Shown here: piece by piece, positions 9,643 to 17,897 of the stretch
Layout of the letters: the number at the start of each line of letters is the position of its first letter
Numbering within the stretch: position 1 is the first letter of the stretch
Source: Salinicola halimionae
GTDB lineage: Bacteria > Pseudomonadota > Gammaproteobacteria > Pseudomonadales > Halomonadaceae
DNA length: 64,000 nt
Direction: 5' to 3'
NCBI RefSeq assembly: GCF_003206065.1
Contig: NZ_PZJQ01000007.1
Span: 19,653 to 83,652 of the forward strand
Position numbers and translations under genes: made by a program
Notes under the pieces: model-generated
The model's input: only the letters and a program-made list of their open reading frames with translations
Told to the model about the DNA's origin: nothing
Databases searched by the model: none

Positions 9643-10842
9643 ATGACTGCTCAACCTCCTCGCCCCCTGGATGGCATTACCGTCGTCAGCCTGGAACACG
9701 CTATCGCCGCGCCCTTCTGCACGCGGCAACTCGCCGATCAGGGCGCCCGGGTGATCAAGATCGAACGCCCCGGCGTCGGCGACTTTGCCCGCGGCTATGA
9801 CGAGCGTGTCCACGGCCTCTCCTCGCATTTCGTCTGGACCAATCGATCGAAGGAAAGCCTGACGCTCAATTTGAAACATGAGGCTGCCGAGCCCATCCTC
9901 GATGAGCTGCTCGGGGAAGCCGATGTGCTGGTGCAGAATCTGGCCCCCGGCGCCGCGGCCCGAATGGGGCTCGGCTTCGACACGCTGCACGAGCGGTTCC
10001 CCCGATTGATCGTTTGCGATATTTCCGGCTACGGTGAAGGCGGGCCCTTTGAGACCAAGAAGGCCTACGACCTGCTGATCCAGAGCGAAGCGGGGTTTCT
10101 CTCCGTCACCGGCGGCCCCGAACCTGACGCCATGGCCAAGGCGGGCTGTTCGGTCGCCGATATCGCCGCCGGCATGTACGCCTACAGCAACATCCTGTCC
10201 GCGTTGCTGCTTCGAGGGCGGACCGGCGAGGGCTCGCACATCGACGTCTCGATGTTGGAGAGCCTGGTCGAATGGATGGGTTATCCGATGTACTACGCTT
10301 TCGACGGCGCGACACCACCACCTCGCGCTGGTGCGTCCCACTCGACGATCTACCCTTACGGCCCCTTCCCTACCGGCGACGGCGGTACGGTCATGCTCGG
10401 TTTGCAGAACGAACGGGAATGGCAGCTGTTCTGCGAGAAGGTCATGGAACAGCCAACGCTGGCTGCGGACGAACGCTTCGATGCCAACTTCAAGCGCTCG
10501 GAAAATCGCGAATCCCTGCGCGCGCTGATTGACGAGGTCTTTGCCGACCTCACGGCGGAGCAGGTTATCGCCCGACTCGATCACGCTCAGATTGCCAATG
10601 CCCACGTCAATGATATGGCAGGCGTTTGGAAGCATCCGCAGTTGGCGGCGCGAGATCGCTGGCGCGACGTGATGACACCCGGCGGGCAAGTACCGGCCGC
10701 GCTGCCGCCCGGACGCAACATGGCGTACGAACCGCGCATGGATGCGGTCCCTGCGCTTGGCGAACATAGCGAGACCATCCTCAAGCAGTTGGGCTACGCC
10801 GATGAGGACGTGAACACGCTGCGTCAGGCCGGTACGATTTGA
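9643..10842 (+). CDS. ict: Family III CoA-transferase, probable itaconate CoA-transferase
   Basis: A 399-residue CaiB/BaiF (family III) transferase. The N-terminus has the family pattern PLDGITVVSLEHAIAAPFCTRQLAD, a CoA-binding region around KESLTLNLKHE, and the catalytic Asp in AYDLL at about residue 143, followed by the GGPEPDAMAKAG segment. By position in the conserved gene order this is Ict, which activates itaconate with succinyl-CoA as donor. A ribosome site (AGGA) precedes the ATG. The gap of 49 bp from the previous gene still allows one transcript. The CoA acceptor is inferred from context. Confidence 0.88.
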   Translation: MTAQPPRPLDGITVVSLEHAIAAPFCTRQLADQGARVIKIERPGVGDFARGYDERVHGLSSHFVWTNRSKESLTLNLKHEAAEPILDELLGEADVLVQNLAPGAAARMGLGFDTLHERFPRLIVCDISGYGEGGPFETKKAYDLLIQSEAGFLSVTGGPEPDAMAKAGCSVADIAAGMYAYSNILSALLLRGRTGEGSHIDVSMLESLVEWMGYPMYYAFDGATPPPRAGASHSTIYPYGPFPTGDGGTVMLGLQNEREWQLFCEKVMEQPTLAADERFDANFKRSENRESLRALIDEVFADLTAEQVIARLDHAQIANAHVNDMAGVWKHPQLAARDRWRDVMTPGGQVPAALPPGRNMAYEPRMDAVPALGEHSETILKQLGYADEDVNTLRQAGTI

Positions 10843-10942
10843 CGGGGCCCTCCCGAATCCTGGCTGATAGTCTGACGCCTGCCGTCCAACGCCCACCCAT
10901 TCATTCGCTCACGACTTATTTGTCCACGTAAGGAATCGGCTC

Positions 10943-11767
10943 ATGAGCTCGACCACACCACCTCGTTCCGCCCTGTTCGTACCGGCCAATCGCCCCGAGC
11001 GCATTCCCAAGGCGCTCGCCAGCGGTGCCGACATCGTGATCGTCGATCTGGAAGATGCCGTTGCCCCCGAAGCCAAGTCGGAGGCGCGGCGCGCACTGGG
11101 CGAGTTTCTCGAAGGCGCCCCGCACGGCGCGATCTGGGTGCGAATCAACGCTGCCGATACCGCGGATTTCGCAGAGGACCTGGCCCTCTGCCGTGATCAG
11201 TCAGGTATTGCCGGCCTCGTGGTACCCAAGGCAGAAAGTGTGGACACCCTAGCCCAAGCTGGCACTTTGGGACTGGCGCTGATCCCGCTGATCGAAAGTG
11301 CCAAGGGGCTGCAGGCCTTACCCGAGCTCGCCCGGTGCCCGGGCGTTCTGCAGTTGAGCTTCGGCGCGCTGGATCTCGGTCTGGATCTGGGTATCGAGCC
11401 AAATAGCGAAGGCGGCGATTGGATGTTGAATCAGGCCCGCTATCAGCTGCTGCTGCAGTCACGTCTGGCTGGCCTCGCGCCTCCCATCGATACGGTCCAC
11501 CCTGAATTTCGCGAGATGACGATCGTGGAGCGAGCCGCCAGGCGTGCGGCCGAAATGGGCTTCTGCGGCATGCTCTGCATTCATCCGCGTCAGGTCGACG
11601 TGGTCAATGACACCTTCCTGCCCACCAGAGATCAACTCGCCTGGGCGACGCGCGTGATCGAGGCCGCCGAGCGAGACGCTGGCGCCGGGCAGGTCGATGG
11701 CCAGATGATCGATGCGCCGGTCATGGCACGGGCACGGCGACTACTGGCCAGCGCCAGACGAGATTGA
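10943..11767 (+). CDS. ccl: CitE/HpcH-type lyase, probable (S)-citramalyl-CoA lyase
   Basis: A 274-residue HpcH/HpaI (CitE-like) TIM-barrel lyase. Motifs seen are RSALFVPANRPERIPKAL at the N-terminus, VIVDLEDAVAPEAK (metal-binding Glu/Asp), GLVVPKAES, LIPLIESAKG, and the C-terminal GMLCIHPRQVDVVN. These CitE-like enzymes cleave malyl- or citramalyl-CoA; in this gene order the product is Ccl, splitting citramalyl-CoA to acetyl-CoA and pyruvate. It is the last enzyme of the block and is followed by an intrinsic terminator at 11976. A standard AGGA site precedes the ATG. Confidence 0.88.
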   Translation: MSSTTPPRSALFVPANRPERIPKALASGADIVIVDLEDAVAPEAKSEARRALGEFLEGAPHGAIWVRINAADTADFAEDLALCRDQSGIAGLVVPKAESVDTLAQAGTLGLALIPLIESAKGLQALPELARCPGVLQLSFGALDLGLDLGIEPNSEGGDWMLNQARYQLLLQSRLAGLAPPIDTVHPEFREMTIVERAARRAAEMGFCGMLCIHPRQVDVVNDTFLPTRDQLAWATRVIEAAERDAGAGQVDGQMIDAPVMARARRLLASARRD

Positions 11768-11827
11768 AGAGAGACGTTGTCGGTGGCCGACTATTTGCTT
11801 GCCATTGGCGCTCGACTCCTTCGAACC

Positions 11828-11842
11828 GAGCATCCCCGGTGG
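11828..11842 (+). repeat. 15-bp direct repeat, copy 2 (right of the itaconate enzymes)
   Basis: Identical to 5580-5594 (GAGCATCCCCGGTGG). It lies between the citramalyl-CoA lyase gene and its terminator. Confidence 0.35.
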
Positions 11843-11975
11843 AACAGGATTGAAAGTTAACTTTTGTGACGTTGCGCTTTCTGGTCGACGCAACCTGCTG
11901 GAATGCTCCCGATCCATCGCCAGTGAACGATATCGCAATTATGAGGACGAAAGCACCGGAAGATTCGTCCACCCG

Positions 11976-12006
11976 AAGCCTAAAAGATACTTTTAGGCTT
12001 TGAATT
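11976..12006 (+). terminator. Intrinsic terminator after the itaconate enzyme genes
   Basis: Perfect 11-bp stem AAGCCTAAAAG / CTTTTAGGCTT with a three-base loop (ATA), followed by TGAATTTATT. It lies 209 bp after the lyase gene and separates enzyme and transporter transcripts. Confidence 0.75.
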
Positions 12007-12243
12007 TATTAGTTTTTATATTTTCAATATGCAGGTTACCCGGATCTTATTCACCGACGTTAGCTAGACTTTTTAAACTTTTTAAACCAAAAATAAACCA
12101 CTCTTTTCCTGATTCAACCCTTCGAGTCCCACCTAAGGTTGAATATACGAGTTCACGTTATTTTTCGCATACTCCGCATGGCATCGCAGGTAAGGCGTTT
12201 TCAAAGACGCCAAGACGACAGAACAACTCAGGAGTGAAATGCC

Positions 12244-13254
12244 ATGTCTCTCATCAATCCAAAAACCCTAGTTGGCGCTATCGGGGTTGCCATCCTGATG
12301 GGTGGCGTCGCGAACGCTCAGGCGCAGGACCCCATTGTCATCAAGTTCTCCCATGTGGTGGCCAATGACACACCCAAGGGGCAAGGCGCTCAGTTACTGC
12401 AAAAGCTGGTGAAAGAACGTCTTGGCGACAAGGTCAAGATCGAGGTCTATCCCAACTCCTCTCTTTATGACGACACCAAAGGGTTGAACGCATTGCTGAC
12501 TGGCGACGTTCAACTACTGGCGCCATCGATGGCCAAGCTTGGCGAGTACAGCCCCAGCGTGCAGCTCATGGATCTGCCATTCCTGTTCGACGACATGGAG
12601 GCAGTTACCCGTTTCGAGCAAGGCGATGGCGGCAAACAGATTCTGGAATCGATGCAGGACAACAACATTCTGGGCCTCGCCTACTGGCACAACGGCATGC
12701 GCCAGCTGACTTCCAACGAGCCGTTGATCGAACCGAAAGACGCCCGTGGCATGAAACTTCGCGTCGAGCCTTCCGACGTGCTCGCAGCTCAGATCAACGA
12801 ACTGCATGCCATTCCTCGCAAGATGGCTTTCGGTGAGGTCTATCAAGGCATGCAGACGGGTGTCATCGACGGTCAGGGCGGCAATACCTGGTCCAACATC
12901 TACACCCAGAAGTGGAACGAAGTGCAGAGCGACATGACCGAGTCCAATAACGGCGTGCTCGACTACATGTTGATTACCAATGCCAAGTTCTGGAACGGCC
13001 TGCCCGACGACGTGCGTACCACCCTTGACGACATCCTGGCGGAAGTCACGGAGTCAGTGAATTCCAAGGCAGACGAACTCAACGAGCAAGCCAAGAAGGA
13101 TATCATCGCCGCGGGCGGCACCGAGGTTCACGAACTCACGCCGGAGCAGGTCAAGGCCTGGCGTGACGCCATGAGCCCGGTACTCGACGAGTACCGCGAT
13201 GAAATCGGTAGCGATCTGGTCGATGCCGCTCAGCAGTCCAACAACGCGAACTGA
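12244..13254 (+). CDS. TRAP transporter solute-binding protein (DctP type)
   Basis: A 336-residue periplasmic binding protein with a cleavable signal peptide (cleavage probably after ANAQA, about residue 25). The mature part follows the DctP pattern: IKFSHVVANDTPKGQG at the start, YPNSSLYDD, and the conserved Arg in MKLRVEPSDVL that salt-bridges a carboxylate ligand in TRAP binding proteins. The neighbouring itaconate genes and the P. aeruginosa order (PA0884 next to PA0883) make itaconate or another C4/C5 dicarboxylate the likely ligand. AGGAG lies 10 bp before the ATG. First gene of a P-Q-M operon. Confidence 0.92.
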   Translation: MSLINPKTLVGAIGVAILMGGVANAQAQDPIVIKFSHVVANDTPKGQGAQLLQKLVKERLGDKVKIEVYPNSSLYDDTKGLNALLTGDVQLLAPSMAKLGEYSPSVQLMDLPFLFDDMEAVTRFEQGDGGKQILESMQDNNILGLAYWHNGMRQLTSNEPLIEPKDARGMKLRVEPSDVLAAQINELHAIPRKMAFGEVYQGMQTGVIDGQGGNTWSNIYTQKWNEVQSDMTESNNGVLDYMLITNAKFWNGLPDDVRTTLDDILAEVTESVNSKADELNEQAKKDIIAAGGTEVHELTPEQVKAWRDAMSPVLDEYRDEIGSDLVDAAQQSNNAN

Positions 13255-13264
13255 GTGACGATCC

Positions 13265-13927
13265 ATGCTGCTACGCATCTGGAACTCACTGGAGGAGGGC
13301 CTTGTGGCCCTCCTGTTGACAGCGATGACCCTGTTGACCTTCTTCTACGTGGTCGTCACCAATCTCTATGACGTTTTCTACGATCTCGGCGACGCTTATC
13401 CGGCGCTCGAGGAGCCCGCCTTCGCCGTCGGCGACTGGCTATTGGGTCTGGGTCAGCAGATGACCTGGAGTCTGGCGATGACGACGACGATCTTCGCCTG
13501 GCTGATTTTCCTGGGGATCGCTTACGGCGTGCGCATTGGCGCGCACATCGGCGTCGACCTGCTGGTCAGACTACTGCCGGAAAAGCTGCAGCGAGTCTGC
13601 GGCGTACTCAGTTGTCTGATTTTCATGGCCTATGCCGGCCTGCTGATGGTTTCGAGCGCGCAGTGGGTAAGCTCCCTGATGACCAGCAATATCGGTGTCG
13701 AAGACCTGGGCACATTCGGCCTTAGGGAGTGGCACGTGACGCTAATTCTGCCGATCGGATTTGCACTGATCATCGCACGACTGCTGGAAGTGCTGATTCG
13801 CATTCTGCGAGGTCAGCAGTTAGGTCTGGAGCAGAGCAATGAAGTCAGCGATGCGCTGTCGCTGCTGGACGATACCGAAACTGCCCGCACCGAGACGAAC
13901 ACCGACTCCCGGAGAACACGGTCGTGA
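13265..13927 (+). CDS. TRAP transporter small permease (DctQ type)
   Basis: A 220-residue membrane protein with four predicted hydrophobic helices (about 15-38, 55-85, 108-130 and 155-178) separated by short loops, as in DctQ subunits; the loop motif GVRIGAHIGVDLLV between helices two and three is typical. The tail after about residue 190 is polar and cytoplasmic. DctQ pairs with the large DctM subunit. It starts 10 bp after the binding-protein stop and overlaps the DctM GTG by 4 bp. Confidence 0.9.
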   Translation: MLLRIWNSLEEGLVALLLTAMTLLTFFYVVVTNLYDVFYDLGDAYPALEEPAFAVGDWLLGLGQQMTWSLAMTTTIFAWLIFLGIAYGVRIGAHIGVDLLVRLLPEKLQRVCGVLSCLIFMAYAGLLMVSSAQWVSSLMTSNIGVEDLGTFGLREWHVTLILPIGFALIIARLLEVLIRILRGQQLGLEQSNEVSDALSLLDDTETARTETNTDSRRTRS

Positions 13928-15207
13928 CGATTGCCTTCCTGTTCATATCGCTTTTCGTACTCATGTTCATCGGTGTGCCCATCGCGGTCTCGTTGGGCCT
14001 GTCGAGCGCGCTGACTATCCTGCTGTTCAGCCAGGACTCATTGCAGTCGCTGGCCATCAAGCTATTCGCCACCTCCGATCATTACACGCTACTGGCGATT
14101 CCGTTCTTTCTGCTATCCGGCGCGTTCATGACCAGCGGCGGCGTGGCGAAGCGACTGATCGACTTCGCCAACGCCACCGTTGGGCATTTCCGTGGCGGGC
14201 TGCCGATCGCTTCCGTACTCGCTTGCGTTCTATTTGCCGCGTTATCCGGCTCTTCACCGGCTACGGTCGCTGCCGTCGGGTCGATCGTGATCGCCGGAAT
14301 GGTGCGCTCAGGCTACACCCGCAGCTTTGCCACCGGCATCGTGTGCAACGCGGGCACGCTGGGCATTCTGATTCCGCCGTCGATCGTGATGGTCGTCTAT
14401 GCTGCTGCGACGTCTACCTCCGTCGGCAAGCTGTTCATGGCTGGCGTCGTGCCTGGTGTGCTGTTGGGGGTATTACTGATGGTGGCGATTTACATCATCG
14501 CCCGCATCAAGAACATGCCTGCCCAGCCCCGCGTCACACCGCGGGAATGGTTTCGCGCTGCCCGTAAATCGATGTGGGGGTTGCTACTGATCGTAGTGAT
14601 CCTCGGCGGCATCTACTCGGGGATCTTTACCCCCACCGAAGCGGCGGCAGTCGCAGCGGTGTATGCGGCGTTCGTCTCACTGGTGGTCTATCGCGATATC
14701 GGACTCAAGGAGTGCCCTCGGGTCATTCTGGACGCCGCACGCCTCAGCGTCGTGCTGATGTTCATCATCGCCAACGCGATGTTGTTCGCCCATGTGCTGA
14801 CTACCGAGCAGATCCCCCAGTCGATTACGGCGTGGGTCGTGGAACAGGGTTTCTCGCCGATTACGTTCCTGCTGGTACTCAACCTGGTGCTGCTGGTGGC
14901 GGGTAGTTTCATGGAACCTTCGGCGATCATTCTGATCCTGGCGCCGATCCTGTTCCCGATTGCCATGCAACTGGGCATCGATCCGATCCATCTCGGTGTC
15001 ATCATGGTGGTCAACATGGAAATCGGCATGCTGACGCCGCCAACGGGACTCAACTTGTTCGTGGCTTCGGCTGTCACCGGCCAGCCGCTGACAGCGGTCA
15101 TCCGGGCCTCGGCGCCCTGGTTGATTCTGCTATTGGCGTTCCTGCTACTGATCACCTACGTCCCCTTCATCTCGCTCGGCTTGCCGAACTGGCTGGGCAT
15201 GCCCTAA
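13924..15207 (+). CDS. TRAP transporter large permease (DctM type)
   Basis: A 427-residue protein with about 11-12 hydrophobic helices, the length of DctM family permeases that drive sodium-coupled uptake. Family segments seen include PFFLLSGAFMTSGGVAKRL near residue 60, ALSGSSPATVAAVGSI near 110, and the C-terminal EIGMLTPPTGLNLFVAS. The start is GTG in an overlap with the DctQ stop, so the three subunits are made together. A strong terminator follows 30 bp after the stop. Substrate is inferred from the itaconate genes upstream. Confidence 0.93.
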   Translation: MTIAFLFISLFVLMFIGVPIAVSLGLSSALTILLFSQDSLQSLAIKLFATSDHYTLLAIPFFLLSGAFMTSGGVAKRLIDFANATVGHFRGGLPIASVLACVLFAALSGSSPATVAAVGSIVIAGMVRSGYTRSFATGIVCNAGTLGILIPPSIVMVVYAAATSTSVGKLFMAGVVPGVLLGVLLMVAIYIIARIKNMPAQPRVTPREWFRAARKSMWGLLLIVVILGGIYSGIFTPTEAAAVAAVYAAFVSLVVYRDIGLKECPRVILDAARLSVVLMFIIANAMLFAHVLTTEQIPQSITAWVVEQGFSPITFLLVLNLVLLVAGSFMEPSAIILILAPILFPIAMQLGIDPIHLGVIMVVNMEIGMLTPPTGLNLFVASAVTGQPLTAVIRASAPWLILLLAFLLLITYVPFISLGLPNWLGMP

Positions 15208-15237
15208 GGAGAAGACGCGACGCGCGATGTCAATTCG

Positions 15238-15266
15238 GAGGGCGCCATCAGGCGCCCTCTTCATTT
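15238..15266 (+). terminator. Intrinsic terminator after the TRAP operon
   Basis: Perfect 9-bp GC-rich stem GAGGGCGCC / GGCGCCCTC with an ATCA loop and the T-rich tail TTCATTT. Confidence 0.85.
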
Positions 15267-15332
15267 GTTGCGTTTGCTCCGTCTACCGCGGTTCGCTCTC
15301 ATCGCCTCTCGGCTAGCCGAAATGTCAGATAT

Positions 15333-17087
15333 CTACTTCAGCCACCAGGACAGAATCAGCATGAACAGCAACACGGTCGCGATCGCCTGCCACACGTTCG
15401 CCGGCTCACGCCACGGCGGACGCGGACTGTCTTCTTCATGCTTGGGTGCCGGCCGCAGATGATAGGCAAACTCGGAGAGGCGCCGGAATCTCAGGGCCCG
15501 TAGTGGATCGAGCGAACGTCTGAAAGCATCGTCGAGATCGCTGCTGATTGCCGAGTTGCTGAGCTGCGCGCGGCGATAGGTCATCTGCTCCAGATCAGTA
15601 TGACTGCGCAGATGATTCGGCAGCAGGGTGTAGGGCAGATGACCGGTGAGCATCCAGTAGACCGTCGAGGCCAACGAATATTGATCACTGCGTCGGCCGA
15701 CTTCGGTATCCAGCGCGTACTCCGGCGCGCTGTGCTCGGTTAGCCCAATCTGTCGTGCCAACTCACGGGCCTCGCCCTGACCATCGCCCTCGCGCTTGTG
15801 GCAAGCACCGAAGTCCGTCAGCAGCAGGCTGCCATGCCGATCGATCAGGATATTGTCGGGGTGAATATGCTGATGCAGCACATCATGACGGTGAAGCGCC
15901 TGTACCGCCTTGACCAGTTGACGCGCGATCTCGAGGCGCTGTTCCAGGCTCGCCTGCGGGTGTTTCCCCAGCCACTCGGTCAGTGTCTCACCATCGACAT
16001 AGCTCATCAGATAATAGAGATAACGGCGTGTTCGCGCCGGCTCCATCACCTTGACCACGAACGGCGAGTTGACGCGTTCGACCACCCACTGCTGCAACCC
16101 GAAATGTTCGAGATAGACGTTGCGCATCGACAGTTCCGGGCTGGGTGCCTTCATCACCATATCGCGGCCGCTGCGAATATCGCGCACGTGGTAAAGCCGA
16201 GCCTTGGCGGTACGCGACAGCACCTCCATGACCTCGAGGCCATCGAGTCGCTCGCCTCGAGAAAGCTCCGGCGGCACCGGCAGATGATGAAAGACCCGAA
16301 GCTGCTCGTCACTCTCGTCTTCCGATAAGCGGTCAACCCGTACCAGCTGAAAACAGAACTGATTGGCGTTGTAGCCTCGCTCGATAGCGCGCTGATTGGC
16401 GGCCTCGGCGAGCCGCTCGCAGGCGGCGTCCAGATCGCTGACATCGGCGCGAATCAGCTGCACGTACTCGGACGGTACCAGCGTGCCGCGAACGGCCTGC
16501 GTCATGAACAGAAACAGATCGCCCTGCTTGAGCGCGAAGCTGGAGTAATCGATATCGACGTGGCCATCCATCCCCAATGCCCGCGAGGGGTATCGATAAC
16601 CACCCAGATCGGTGACATGGTCCCGCGTCAGCTGCTCGAACTCCGCGCCACGAATGCGGTAGACCAGAGTATCGCCCATATGGAAGAGGTGCGCCTCGTG
16701 CTGATGAAAGATCATCGCCGACAGCGAACAGATATAGCTGCCCCCTTCGATGTAACCGCTCTGGCTATGGCACCAGCTGTTCAGGGCCCGCAGTACCCGC
16801 GTCGCCGAAGTCTTGATGTCCCAATGACCGGGTGTCGAATAGTAGTCGGCCAGAAAGCCGCGCACGCTGAGATCGCCAGCTTGCTTGGCGATTGAATTGC
16901 GCCAGGTGGAATCACTGATTAGCGCGCACCCCCCCTTGGAGGTCAGTTGCTCGCCCTGGGGAATCTGTACCGACATCGAACTGCGATGGCGATGCAGATC
17001 CGGCGCGACGAAGGCCTGACCATAGGTCAGTGACAGCGAGCTTCTCGACAACGGTTTTCTCCATTGGATCGACGAACGACGAGTCAT
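15333..17087 (-). CDS. Phosphatase-kinase fusion with degraded active sites (likely pseudoenzyme)
   Basis: A protein of about 584 residues with the layout of bacterial bifunctional PP2C phosphatase/Ser-Thr kinases: PP2C-like domain (about 15-270), kinase-like domain (about 285-545), proline-rich linker and a C-terminal membrane helix (last 20 residues). Both catalytic centres deviate. In the phosphatase, the metal-binding Asp-Gly is Asp59-Ser60, the later T-D-G is T196-Q197-A198, and the C-terminal Asp-Asn pair reads Asn-Ala-Asn. In the kinase, the HRD loop is HQHIHPDN, so the catalytic Asp is His407 and the loop Lys is also His; the DFG and the beta-3 Lys (VMK) remain. I start at ATG 17087; an upstream start at 17114 is possible. 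Single gene between two terminators. Confidence 0.85.
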   Translation of the reverse strand: MTRRSSIQWRKPLSRSSLSLTYGQAFVAPDLHRHRSSMSVQIPQGEQLTSKGGCALISDSTWRNSIAKQAGDLSVRGFLADYYSTPGHWDIKTSATRVLRALNSWCHSQSGYIEGGSYICSLSAMIFHQHEAHLFHMGDTLVYRIRGAEFEQLTRDHVTDLGGYRYPSRALGMDGHVDIDYSSFALKQGDLFLFMTQAVRGTLVPSEYVQLIRADVSDLDAACERLAEAANQRAIERGYNANQFCFQLVRVDRLSEDESDEQLRVFHHLPVPPELSRGERLDGLEVMEVLSRTAKARLYHVRDIRSGRDMVMKAPSPELSMRNVYLEHFGLQQWVVERVNSPFVVKVMEPARTRRYLYYLMSYVDGETLTEWLGKHPQASLEQRLEIARQLVKAVQALHRHDVLHQHIHPDNILIDRHGSLLLTDFGACHKREGDGQGEARELARQIGLTEHSAPEYALDTEVGRRSDQYSLASTVYWMLTGHLPYTLLPNHLRSHTDLEQMTYRRAQLSNSAISSDLDDAFRRSLDPLRALRFRRLSEFAYHLRPAPKHEEDSPRPPWREPANVWQAIATVLLFMLILSWWLK

Positions 17088-17161
17088 CAGGCAAGCTCGG
17101 ATACGCAACCACAAGCGGCGGCGGCACCAACGCGCCGTCGGGACACGGTTCGTCGCCCGGG

Positions 17162-17191
17162 TTGGTAATCGGACTAGCCTATTCGTATAAT
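17162..17191 (+). promoter_or_regulatory. Sigma70 promoter of ppa
   Basis: TTGGTA at 17162-17167, an 18-bp spacer and a perfect TATAAT at 17186-17191, about 54 bp before the ppa start codon. Confidence 0.6.
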
Positions 17192-17244
17192 TCTCGGGAT
17201 TTTCGCCCGCTGGCGTTCAACCTGCAAACCGCAAGGACTCAACG

Positions 17245-17775
17245 ATGAGTTTCGACAAGATTCCCGCCGGAAAGGATCTCCCTAACGACGTGTACGTGGC
17301 GATCGAAATTCCTGCCAACCACGCGCCGATCAAGTATGAAATCGACAAGGAGATGGACGCCCTGGTGGTCGACCGCTTCATGGCCACTCCGATGTTCTAT
17401 CCGGCCAACTACGGTTTCATCCCCAATACCCTGGCCGACGACGGCGATCCGCTCGATGCCTTGGTCGTCACTCCCTACCCGGTGCAGCCGGGTTGCGTGA
17501 TTCGCGCGCGGCCGGTCGGCGTACTCAACATGTCGGACGAAGCCGGCGAAGATGCCAAGCTGGTCTGCGTTCCCCACGAGAAACTGTCCGCACTTTATGA
17601 TGACGTGCACGAGGTTACCGACCTTCCCGAGCTGTTACGTCAACAGATCGCGCACTTCTTCGAGAACTACAAGGATCTCGAAAAAGGCAAGTGGGTCAAG
17701 ATCGACTCCTGGGATGGCGCAGACGCAGCCCGCCGGGCGATCGAGAAAGCCGTTGCCGCTTACGAGAACGAATGA
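17245..17775 (+). CDS. ppa: Inorganic pyrophosphatase (family I)
   Basis: A 176-residue soluble family I pyrophosphatase, hydrolysing diphosphate released by biosynthetic reactions to phosphate. The signature [11 protein letters not shown] near residue 65-75 supplies the metal-binding aspartates, and the basic/aromatic residues KYE and YPANYGFIP are in place. The usual bacterial length is 170-180. AAGGA precedes the ATG and a sigma70-like promoter lies just upstream. It is monocistronic, ending in a bidirectional terminator shared with the convergent DUF2333 gene. Confidence 0.96.
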   Translation: MSFDKIPAGKDLPNDVYVAIEIPANHAPIKYEIDKEMDALVVDRFMATPMFYPANYGFIPNTLADDGDPLDALVVTPYPVQPGCVIRARPVGVLNMSDEAGEDAKLVCVPHEKLSALYDDVHEVTDLPELLRQQIAHFFENYKDLEKGKWVKIDSWDGADAARRAIEKAVAAYENE

Positions 17776-17824
17776 CACCGAGGCGTAGGGCCGAGGTGTA
17801 GGGAACAACTCGCTGCGTCATGTA

Positions 17825-17861
17825 AAAACGCCGCCTCGGTGACAAACCGGGGCGGCGTTTT
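17825..17861. terminator. Bidirectional terminator between ppa and the DUF2333 gene
   Basis: AAAACGCCGCCTCGG paired with CCGGGGCGGCGTTTT (one G-T mismatch), with A tract on one side and T tract on the other, so it can stop both convergent transcripts. Confidence 0.85.
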
Positions 17862-17897
17862 GAGTTCTGGCCTCGCTCTGACGTTCGAAGCGAACGC

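Larger units (their letters stand above)
11768..12243. other. 476-bp gap between itaconate enzymes and TRAP genes
   Basis: No credible gene is seen. The gap holds the second 15-bp repeat copy (11828-11842), a perfect 11-bp terminator hairpin (11976-12000) and then about 170 bp that are much richer in A/T than the neighbours, including a near-tandem ACTTTTTAA element around 12068-12086. That AT-rich stretch presumably carries the TRAP promoter; no convincing sigma70 or sigma54 element could be fixed. Confidence 0.6.
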
